Positions 57,577 through 64,000 of a stretch of 64,000 nt of DNA are shown here, one piece after another. The translations under genes were made by a program, and so were the position numbers. Each line of letters opens with the position of its first letter. Position 1 is the first letter of the stretch. Source of the stretch: a bacterium BMS3Abin02 (GTDB lineage: Bacteria; Actinomycetota; Acidimicrobiia; Spongiisociales; UBA4744); assembly GCA_002897675.1 (NCBI GenBank), contig BDSU01000045.1, forward strand, positions 149,282 through 213,281, given 5' to 3'. The notes under the pieces were generated by a model. The model saw nothing but the letters and a program-made list of their open reading frames with translations, was not told the origin of the DNA and made no database searches.

Positions 57577-57841
57577 AGCGAGAGAGGATTTCCGCTTCGT
57601 ACTCCGGGAAGTACCGGCTGATCACCGGTAGGTCGAAGGTACGGAGGATCGACTCCTTGGATTCCCGTTCCAGCAGGAACCGGAACGACTCTTCGATCAG
57701 ACGGGCAGCGCCGGCATCAGGGGCGAGGCGCTGCACGTCCGCTTTCGCCACACGCACCTTGTGTACGGTGGAGCTCTTCTCGTCGCAGACTTGCACCGTG
57801 TACTGATCAGCAGCGGTCTGGATCACGGAGATGTCCAGCAT
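57569..57841 (-). CDS. Conserved small protein of unknown function
   Basis: A 90-residue protein, [20 protein letters not shown] at the start, with [20 protein letters not shown] and then [14 protein letters not shown] at the end. This helix-rich ending recurs in actinobacterial hypothetical proteins. It lies between hutH and hutU on the opposite strand, its stop overlapping hutH by 8 nt. No function inferred. Confidence 0.7.
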   Translation of the reverse strand: MLDISVIQTAADQYTVQVCDEKSSTVHKVRVAKADVQRLAPDAGAARLIEESFRFLLERESKESILRTFDLPVISRYFPEYEAEILSRFS

Positions 57842-57909
57842 GCTTTGGAAGCTACCACTCCTGGACGGACGGCGGCCGATTGGCGGTACGCTTTACGGAG
57901 GAGGACATC

Positions 57910-59562
57910 ATGAGCAGAGAAATCCGTGCTCCTCGGGGCACCACGCTCAACACGAAGGGCTGGTTGCAGGAGGCGGTGCTCCGCTGCCTGATGAACAACC
58001 TCGACCCCGAAGTCGCCGAGAACCCCGACGAACTCATCGTCTACGGAGGACGAGGCAAGGCGGCCCGGAGCTGGGAGGCCTTCGATGCGATCGTGAGGAG
58101 CCTCCAGGACCTCGAGAACGACGAGACGCTGTTGGTCCAGTCCGGCAAGCCGGTCGGCATATTCCGAACTCACGAAATGGCTCCCCGGGTGCTGATCGCG
58201 AACAGTCTCCTCGTGCCCGACTGGGCCACATGGGAGCAGTTCTGGGAGCTCGAGGCCAAGGGTCTGATCATGTACGGCCAGATGACGGCGGGATCCTGGA
58301 TCTACATCGGCACGCAGGGCATCCTGCAAGGCACGTATCAGACGTTCCTCGCCATCGCCGAACAGCGCTTCGGCGGAACGCTGAAGGGAACGCTGACGTT
58401 GACCGCAGGCCTCGGCGGCATGGGTGGTGCCCAGCCGCTGGCGATCACGATGAACGAGGGAGTCGCTCTCGTCGTCGAAGTGGATCCTGCCCATATCCAA
58501 CGACGCATCGATACCGGCTACCTCGATGTGATCGCCCCAAGCCTGGACGAGGCGGTCCGAATGGCGCTGGTGGCGAAATCACACGGTGAGGCGCTGTCGA
58601 TCGGCGTGCAGGGGAACGCAGCCGACATGTTCCCCGAGCTCCTCGGCCGTGGGATCGGCATCGACATCGTCACCGATCAGACGTCCGCCCACGATCCGCT
58701 CAACGGGTACGTGCCGAGCGGGTACGACGTCGGCGCTGCGGCAGAGCTTCGTAAGAGTGATCCGGAGCGTTACATCACCCTGGCTCGCGTGTCCATGGCT
58801 CGGCACTGCGCGGCGATGGTCGACTTCATCGATACCGGTGCGGAGGTGTTCGACTACGGCAACAACCTGCGTGGCGAAGCCAAGAACGGCGGGTTCGAGC
58901 AGGCGTTCGCGTATCCCGGTTTCATGCCCGCCTATCTGCGGCCGCTCATGTGTGAAGGGATGGGCCCGTTCCGGTGGGTTGCCCTCTCCGGAGACCCTGC
59001 CGACATCGCCGAGACCGACGAGGTGATCGCAGATCTGTTCCCGGAGAATCAGGGGCTTCAACGTTGGCTCGAGCTCGCCAAGGAGAAGGTGCACTTCCAG
59101 GGGCTTCCCGCCCGGATCTGCTGGCTCGGCTACGGCGAGCGGGCAAGAGCGGGCCTGGCGTTCAACGAGTTGGTGCGGTCGGGGAAGGTGAAGGCCCCGA
59201 TCGTGATCGGTCGTGACCATCTGGACTCCGGCTCCGTTGCCTCCCCGTACCGTGAGACCGAGGCGATGCTCGACGGTTCCGACGCGATTGCCGACTGGCC
59301 GATCCTCAACGCCCTGCTGAACACCTCCTCCGGAGCCGCATGGGTCGCCGTGCACCACGGTGGTGGTGTCGGGATCGGCAAGGCGATTCACGCCGGCGCC
59401 CAGGTCGTCGCGGACGGCACCGACGACGCGGCGCGCCGGTTGGAATTGATGCTCACCAACGACCCGGGAACCGGAGTGATGCGCCACGCAGACGCCGGCT
59501 ACGAGCGGGCGATCGAAGTTGCCAGGGAGCGGGGCATCCGGATCCCGATGCTCGACGAATAG
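57910..59562 (+). CDS. hutU: Urocanate hydratase
   Basis: A 550-residue NAD-dependent urocanase giving imidazolone propionate. The catalytic Cys is near 348 in [28 protein letters not shown] binds NAD; and [17 protein letters not shown] is a family signature. ATG at 57910 with GGAGGA just upstream. The repeated 49-nt hairpin lies 15 nt after the stop. Confidence 0.96.
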   Translation: MSREIRAPRGTTLNTKGWLQEAVLRCLMNNLDPEVAENPDELIVYGGRGKAARSWEAFDAIVRSLQDLENDETLLVQSGKPVGIFRTHEMAPRVLIANSLLVPDWATWEQFWELEAKGLIMYGQMTAGSWIYIGTQGILQGTYQTFLAIAEQRFGGTLKGTLTLTAGLGGMGGAQPLAITMNEGVALVVEVDPAHIQRRIDTGYLDVIAPSLDEAVRMALVAKSHGEALSIGVQGNAADMFPELLGRGIGIDIVTDQTSAHDPLNGYVPSGYDVGAAAELRKSDPERYITLARVSMARHCAAMVDFIDTGAEVFDYGNNLRGEAKNGGFEQAFAYPGFMPAYLRPLMCEGMGPFRWVALSGDPADIAETDEVIADLFPENQGLQRWLELAKEKVHFQGLPARICWLGYGERARAGLAFNELVRSGKVKAPIVIGRDHLDSGSVASPYRETEAMLDGSDAIADWPILNALLNTSSGAAWVAVHHGGGVGIGKAIHAGAQVVADGTDDAARRLELMLTNDPGTGVMRHADAGYERAIEVARERGIRIPMLDE

Positions 59563-59576
59563 AACCCCCTCTCTCC

Positions 59577-59625
59577 GAACCCAGGGCTCAGGGGTGCGCT
59601 CAGAGTACCTACGAGCCCTGGGTTC
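59577..59625. terminator. 49-nt hairpin, copy 2 of a repeated terminator
   Basis: GAACCCAGGGCTC at 59577-59589 pairs perfectly with GAGCCCTGGGTTC at 59613-59625. The first 19 nt are identical to copy 1 at 55109. It lies in the convergent gap between hutU and the redox operon and covers the last base pairs of the latter. Confidence 0.75.
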
Positions 59626-60160
59626 AACGAGGGTGTGGTCGTGCTTCGTAGGTGAGCACCCGCAGGATCGTGAATATGGCGATGACCAGGGTCGTGCCCC
59701 CGTACAACGCGACGGCGAAGATGCCGTGACTGTCGGTTCCCGCCTCGATGCTGTGAATCAGCGCAGCGGAGAAGACGCCGTAGGTCAGGTAGTGGATACC
59801 CCTCCAGACCTTCTGCCCGATCCGCCGGCGGACGTAGAAGGTGAAAGTGGTCAACACCATGCCGTACAGGGCGACGATTCCCAGCGCGATCGCCACCGGC
59901 TCCCAGGTGGAGACGCCCGGTACGAGTACGTCTCGAAGACCGAAATCGACATAGTCGTCCGTCAGTAACGCGACGACATGGACGACGGTGGCGAGCAGGC
60001 CGGCGATCGACAGCGCTTCGTGCACATACGTCGTGCTTTTCGTCGAAACGGCTCGCGTCAGCATCTTCGAGGAGATCACCAGGCCCCAGAGCATGGCTGC
60101 TGCGAGGAGGGCGAACGCGACGAGACCCGATCCCCTCACGGTGATCCATGCGAGGTTCAT
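59624..60160 (-). CDS. Ferric-reductase-like transmembrane protein
   Basis: A 178-residue protein with six helices. Two His-bearing helices (TTYVHEALSIAGLLATVVHV and GIHYLTYGVFSAALIHSIEA) give the spaced histidines for heme b in the FRD/MsrQ-like fold. It is last in a five-gene operon and overlaps apbE by 4 nt. It would carry electrons across the membrane to a flavin or other partner. Confidence 0.82.
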   Translation of the reverse strand: MNLAWITVRGSGLVAFALLAAAMLWGLVISSKMLTRAVSTKSTTYVHEALSIAGLLATVVHVVALLTDDYVDFGLRDVLVPGVSTWEPVAIALGIVALYGMVLTTFTFYVRRRIGQKVWRGIHYLTYGVFSAALIHSIEAGTDSHGIFAVALYGGTTLVIAIFTILRVLTYEARPHPR

Positions 60161-61008
60161 GCCGCCCTCACTTCCAGGCTGCCTGTCGCGTACACGGAAG
60201 CGTCGTTCCAGATGACGAGCGCACCGTCGATCCAGTCTTGATCGTCGGCCCAGGACAGACCGTCTTCACCGTGGAAGAGGACCCCTTTGGCTCCGGCCTC
60301 TGCCATGGCCGCCCGATCACAGACAACGGTTGCGCTGAGCACGGGCGTACACGCCGGTGCGCCGGTGCGCGGATCGATCAGATGGTGGGCATGGCGGCCG
60401 GCGACCTTCCATCTGCGGCGGGTAACCGAACTCGTGGCGAGCCCTCGACGTCCCAGCGGGACCGTCGCGACGATGTTGCCCCACGGATCTTCGATGTCGA
60501 CGTCTGCCTCGGGGTGGTTCGAGCGAAGGTCCCCGCCCGCGTTCACGATGGTCGCGAATCCGCGTTCAACGGCGACGTCTGCCGTCCAACCCTTGGCGAT
60601 GCCGCCAAGATCGAAACGAACACCGGGTGCCTTCCGCAGCGTGGAGCCATCGATATGCCACCAGAGGTCCGCTCCGACATCACTCGGCGGATCTGTGAGA
60701 TCGGCGACCTTCGGAAACGTGGTGTCGTAGCCCCATGCGGACACGAGTCCGCCCACGGCCGGGTCGACGAGATGATCGGTCCAACTGCGAAGATCCTGGG
60801 CGACGGCGAGAATGTCCGCCAAGAGGGGCGACACCTCCACGGTCGACGCCGAGGAGTCGTTCAGCCGGCTGAGTTCGCTGTGTTCCAGGAAGCGGCTACA
60901 GACCTGCTCGACGTGATCGAAGAGTCTCCGCGCCCGCGTTGCGCTTCTGTCCGACTGCAGGGCGATCGTCACCGAGGTTCCCATCGCATCGAACGAGACC
61001 GATCGCAT
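60157..61008 (-). CDS. apbE: FAD:protein FMN transferase ApbE
   Basis: A 283-residue flavin transferase. FDAMGTSVTIAL is the N-terminal motif; VRFDLGGIAKGWTADVAVE and the HLIDPRTGAP motif bind FAD and Mg2+. It attaches FMN to Thr/Ser of FMN-binding-domain proteins. No signal peptide is evident, so it may act in the cytoplasm, or export uses another route. ATG at 61008 overlaps the previous stop by 1 nt. No FMN-binding acceptor domain is seen in the operon. Confidence 0.9.
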   Translation of the reverse strand: MRSVSFDAMGTSVTIALQSDRSATRARRLFDHVEQVCSRFLEHSELSRLNDSSASTVEVSPLLADILAVAQDLRSWTDHLVDPAVGGLVSAWGYDTTFPKVADLTDPPSDVGADLWWHIDGSTLRKAPGVRFDLGGIAKGWTADVAVERGFATIVNAGGDLRSNHPEADVDIEDPWGNIVATVPLGRRGLATSSVTRRRWKVAGRHAHHLIDPRTGAPACTPVLSATVVCDRAAMAEAGAKGVLFHGEDGLSWADDQDWIDGALVIWNDASVYATGSLEVRAA

Positions 61009-61313
61009 CACGAGCCCTTCGAGGTTTGACGAACCGGCGCCTGAACGACACGGCGGACGATCCGCGTCGGCGGAGGTGTGATCTCGGCAGGGCCGACCCT
61101 GACGATCACGAGACCACTCTGTGGAACCGACGGCACCGTCGCGACCAGTGAGGATGGGGCGCTCTGCTCGACGGCGATCGGCTGCGTGCCGGTGGGCTGT
61201 GGCGGCGTTGCGGCGACCCTGCCGGCGAGGATCGCGGTCACCCAGGCGACCCCGGCAAACGTCCAGGCGACGATCTTGATTCCCCGCAGCGGAAAGAAGC
61301 GCTTGCGGATCAC
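61008..61313 (-). CDS. Small membrane-anchored protein of the ApbE operon
   Basis: A 101-residue protein with one TM helix at about 12-29 (KIVAWTFAGVAWVTAILAG), then a Pro/Ser/Thr-rich outer part and a basic end (TRIVRRVVQAPVRQ). GTG at 61313 overlaps the previous stop by 4 nt; the ORF upstream of it is not coding. No family recognised. Confidence 0.65.
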   Translation of the reverse strand: MIRKRFFPLRGIKIVAWTFAGVAWVTAILAGRVAATPPQPTGTQPIAVEQSAPSSLVATVPSVPQSGLVIVRVGPAEITPPPTRIVRRVVQAPVRQTSKGS

Positions 61314-61615
61314 TTCGCCGCCTTGTCGACGACACGCAACACGGCGCTGTGGGATTCCAGCACGCGTACGATGGATGCGGGGAGTTGTTGCTCGGCCTGA
61401 TCGGTGGGCAGTACCCATGCCGAGTTCTCCGCCTGCAATGTGCGGTACAACGCAGGGCTGAGGCCGTTGGGGGTCTCGGGCTCGGTAGCCTCGGCGACCA
61501 TCCCGGAAGAAGCCACGACGGCCGCCGGAGACGGGACACCGGAGTAGCTTCGCACTGCCAGGAATCCGAACACGGCGAAGATCGTGGCCACGATGATCAT
61601 TGCACGATCGCGCAT
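61310..61615 (-). CDS. Small membrane-anchored protein of the ApbE operon
   Basis: A 101-residue protein with an N-terminal anchor (AMIIVATIFAVFGFLAVRSY) and an outer part of about 75 residues (LYRTLQAENSAWVLP, then ESHSAVLRVVDKAAK). Start overlaps the stop of the 146-residue gene (TGATG). No family recognised; the tight coupling says it works with its neighbours. Confidence 0.65.
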   Translation of the reverse strand: MRDRAMIIVATIFAVFGFLAVRSYSGVPSPAAVVASSGMVAEATEPETPNGLSPALYRTLQAENSAWVLPTDQAEQQLPASIVRVLESHSAVLRVVDKAAK

Positions 61616-62055
61616 CAGTCGTCTTCGCGTTCGTCTTCGCGTTCGTCTTCGTTCTCGGTCTCATGCGCAGGTGCCGGGGCTGCGCTCACCGTCTCGACGA
61701 CGGTGACGATCTGGGCCGGCCTGTCGGTCACCGAAGCGACAGGGAGAGGATTCTCGGTATCCGCGCAGATCGGCCGCAGCGCGTCCAGGGCTGCCTGCTC
61801 GAGCGGGGTGATCGTGCCGGCGGCTTCTTTCCCTGCCAGTGCGGGGCCGTCTTCGCCACAAGCGCGTTGCAGGTCGGCATCACGAGCGACGGCGTCCTGG
61901 ATGGCGAACGTCGTTCCATCCGACTGCTGCGGCGCCGCAGCGCTGTCTGTGGCGGCGTCTGTGGACGGCGTGTCCCCGGTGAACGCCGCGACCGCACTGA
62001 TGGTCGGCACGCCGATCGCAGCGGCGAGAATGATGGCGGTGAGCTTTCCTTTCAT
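61615..62055 (-). CDS. Secreted acidic protein heading the ApbE operon
   Basis: A 146-residue protein with a signal peptide (KLTAIILAAAIGVPTISAVA), an Ala/Asp/Ser-rich linker, two Cys (ACGEDG and ICADTEN) and a strongly acidic repeat tail (EDEREDEREDD). The Cys pair and length leave open a disulfide or metal site. AGGAGGAG lies upstream of the ATG. No family recognised. Confidence 0.7.
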   Translation of the reverse strand: MKGKLTAIILAAAIGVPTISAVAAFTGDTPSTDAATDSAAAPQQSDGTTFAIQDAVARDADLQRACGEDGPALAGKEAAGTITPLEQAALDALRPICADTENPLPVASVTDRPAQIVTVVETVSAAPAPAHETENEDEREDEREDD

Positions 62056-62145
62056 GTCTCCTCCTGGGATTGGTTCCGACAGCCTGCATGCGTGTCGGAT
62101 AATGGGGTGTTAAGCGTGCCTGAAAGCTCGTGCAAGGATGAGGGC

Positions 62146-63372
62146 ATGGATTTCGTGCTTCGCAACGTCGGGGAACTGACCACCAACGACCTTGGCCCGC
62201 CCGCCGCCGGCCGCGTCGTCCTCGACGCCGCGGTGTCCGTGAAGGATGGCCTTGTGACATGGGTGGGACCAGATGACGCCATCCCATCCCATGTCCGTGC
62301 CCTGCACCAGATCGACGCCGGAGGGAGGGCGGTGATCCCCGGTTTCGTCGATTCCCACACACATTGTGTCTTCGCCGGTGATCGGGCCGACGAATTCGGC
62401 CGGCGACTCCGCGGAGAGAGCTACGAAGAGATCCTCCAGGCCGGCGGGGGCATCCGCTCGACCGTGGAAGCAACCAGAGCCGCCGGCGTGGAGGATCTTG
62501 TCGAATCTGCAACACGAAGACTCGACCGGATGCTGGCGATGGGCACGACGACGGCCGAGGTCAAGTCCGGGTACGGGCTCGACACACCGACAGAGAGGAA
62601 GATGCTCGAAGCCATCACGGAACTCGCACACACCCATGCCATCGACGTCGTGCCGACGTTTCTCGGAGCGCACGTCGTCCCCGCCGAGTATCAGGAGGAT
62701 CGGGAGGCGTATGTGCGGCTCATCGAAGACGAGATGCTGCCGGCTTGCGCTCCGTTCGCTCGCTACTGCGATGTGTTCTGTGACAGTGGCGCGTTCACTG
62801 TCGACGAGGCCCGGCGGGTCCTCGAGGCCGGCAGGCGTGTCGGCTTGCAGCCGCGCATGCACGTCGAGCAACTCGCGCACACGGGCGGAGCGTCGCTGGC
62901 AGCCGAACTGGGCGCCGTCAGCGCCGACCATCTCGACCATGTCACTCCCGACGATGTCGAGGCTCTGCGCCGGGCGGGGACCGTCGCGGTGCTCCTACCT
63001 GCCGTCGCGCTGTCGCTGCAGACTCCTCAGCCGCCCGGCAGGATGCTCTGGGATGCCGGCATTCCGGTGGCCATTGCCACGGACTGCAACCCGGGCACCG
63101 CCTATGTGGAGAGCATGCCGCTCGTGGTAGTGCTGGCCGTCCTCGAGATGCGATTGACTCCAGAGGAGGCGCTGTGGTCGGCCACTCGTGGGGGTGCGCT
63201 GGCCATCGAGGAGATGAGCAAGGGGTGGATCGGCGAGGGTGCGATCGCGGATCTGATCGTCCTCGATGCTCCGCGAGCCGTTCACCTCGTCTATCGGCCC
63301 GGCACAGACCTCATCGGTTCCGTCGTGAAGGACGGCGATTTCGTCGTCGACACGCTCAACCTGTCGCGATGA
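62146..63372 (+). CDS. hutI: Imidazolonepropionase
   Basis: A 408-residue amidohydrolase. The metal-binding HXH is in GFVDSHTHCVFAGDR; TTTAEVKSGYGLDT, MHVEQLAHTGGASLA and ATDCNPGTAYVESM complete the HutI set. It converts imidazolonepropionate to formiminoglutamate, the third step of histidine degradation. AAGGATGAGGG upstream of ATG 62146. The fourth-step enzyme (HutG or HutF) is not in the window. The 3' end overlaps the next gene by 17 nt. Confidence 0.95.
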   Translation: MDFVLRNVGELTTNDLGPPAAGRVVLDAAVSVKDGLVTWVGPDDAIPSHVRALHQIDAGGRAVIPGFVDSHTHCVFAGDRADEFGRRLRGESYEEILQAGGGIRSTVEATRAAGVEDLVESATRRLDRMLAMGTTTAEVKSGYGLDTPTERKMLEAITELAHTHAIDVVPTFLGAHVVPAEYQEDREAYVRLIEDEMLPACAPFARYCDVFCDSGAFTVDEARRVLEAGRRVGLQPRMHVEQLAHTGGASLAAELGAVSADHLDHVTPDDVEALRRAGTVAVLLPAVALSLQTPQPPGRMLWDAGIPVAIATDCNPGTAYVESMPLVVVLAVLEMRLTPEEALWSATRGGALAIEEMSKGWIGEGAIADLIVLDAPRAVHLVYRPGTDLIGSVVKDGDFVVDTLNLSR

Positions 63373-64000
63373 GGGCGATCCCCGCCAGGGCGAGTGCGAC
63401 CCCTGCGAGGCGTGGCGCGGTGAGTCGCTCTTTCAGCACCACTCTCGCCAGGACGATGGTCGAAGCCGGGTAGAGGGCCGTGACGACCGAGGCCAGCGAG
63501 ATCAAGCCGGCCCGGACGGCCAACAGGAACAAGGCGTTTGCAGCGATGTCGAGCACACCGGCTCCTGCAACCGTCTTGTCGAGTATCCGGGCGGGTCTGA
63601 TCCTCCTTCCAAGGCTTGCGGCAAGGATCGCGACGAACGGTATGGACGCGGCGCGGGCACCGATGAGCGGCCAGATCCCGGATGTGGGGTCCGTTCTGCT
63701 GATCAGGATGAAGAACGCCCCGAAGCCGATCCCGGCCAGGAATCCGTCGAGGGCGCCCGTGTTGCGCGTTTCGCCCTCGTCGGGGGTTCGTTCCCGGGTG
63801 ATGAGTGCGATGGATGAGAGGGCGGCCACGATTCCGATGGTCGCCGCGGTGGACGGGCGCTCTCCGATGAAGAGTCCGAACGTGAGTGGAACCAGGGCGG
63901 TCGTGACGGCTGACAAGGGGGCGGCGACAGACATCCGTCCCGTGGAGAGCCCTCGGTAGAAGAAGATCAACCCGGTGCCGCCGATGAGCCCGGCTGCGGC
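63356..64000 (-). CDS. EamA/DMT-family transporter, 5' end beyond the window
   Basis: The last 215 or so residues of a drug/metabolite transporter: seven to eight visible hydrophobic helices. VAAPLSAVTTALVPLTFGLF and later LYPASTIVLARVVLKERLT are the paired EamA motifs. Reading continues to the window edge (GLIGGTGLIFFYRGLS), so the N-terminus is outside. Substrate unknown. Confidence 0.8.
   Translation of the reverse strand, partial: AAAGLIGGTGLIFFYRGLSTGRMSVAAPLSAVTTALVPLTFGLFIGERPSTAATIGIVAALSSIALITRERTPDEGETRNTGALDGFLAGIGFGAFFILISRTDPTSGIWPLIGARAASIPFVAILAASLGRRIRPARILDKTVAGAGVLDIAANALFLLAVRAGLISLASVVTALYPASTIVLARVVLKERLTAPRLAGVALALAGIALIATG

Overview
The window is a 64 kb piece of a high-GC bacterial chromosome with dense genes on both strands and many 1-8 nt gene overlaps. 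Gene content points to an actinobacterium, most likely an uncultured relative of the Acidimicrobiia. Pointers are a polyphosphate glucokinase, a DUF222-HNH (13E12-type) protein, an F420-type LLM oxidoreductase, a CBS plus MetB pair arranged as in mycobacteria, frequent GTG starts, and an AidB-like acyl-CoA dehydrogenase. The lineage call is inference; there is no rRNA gene in the window.

Layout. 0-9.3 kb: penicillin-acylase-type Ntn hydrolase, two ABC-2 export systems on opposite strands, a frameshifted DUF222-HNH gene and a probable methyltransferase remnant. 9.4-28.9 kb: mostly housekeeping and catabolic genes: toroid-fold protein, CaCA antiporter, LLM oxidoreductase, acyl-CoA dehydrogenase, a TlpA-DsbB-TlpA thiol-redox operon, M1 aminopeptidase, PAP2 phosphatase, C69-type Ntn peptidase, ppgK, Yip1-like protein, hflX with a small coupled upstream gene, an M16 peptidase pair (one active, one without the zinc motif), a CYTH pair and an MFS transporter. 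29-30.8 kb: a repeat-rich spacer with period-7 repeats, a selenocysteine tRNA and a decayed tandem copy of it, then a membrane-anchored HTH protein and a small ORF with its own promoter. 30.7-43.4 kb: TauE-like exporter, reverse-transsulfuration pair, DUF255 protein, TGS GTPase, sigma factor, UDP-glucuronate-decarboxylase-like enzyme, and two clearly broken genes.

43.6-51.2 kb is the most distinctive module: a co-directional cluster of glycerate 2-kinase, a GH13_18 phosphorylase, a lipoprotein solute-binding protein, two ABC permeases and a GT-B glycosyltransferase. Gene order and motifs fit uptake and phosphorolysis of glucosylglycerate or a related compatible solute to glucose-1-phosphate and phosphoglycerate. 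The glycosyltransferase in the same operon is the unexplained part. 51.5-55.1 kb: LOG-type protein and the TldD/TldE pair. 55.2-64 kb: hutH, hutU and hutI on the plus strand. They are interleaved with a minus-strand five-gene redox operon: three small membrane or secreted proteins, an ApbE flavin transferase and a ferric-reductase-like membrane protein.

Repeats and decay. Two near-identical 49-nt hairpins terminate convergent gene pairs at 55.1 and 59.6 kb. A 42-bp palindromic unit is tandemly repeated upstream of ppgK. Four broken or truncated genes (4.5, 5.7, 37 and 41.4 kb) show real gene decay or, for the single-base ones, possible assembly indels. No CRISPR array, insertion sequence, prophage or rRNA was seen.
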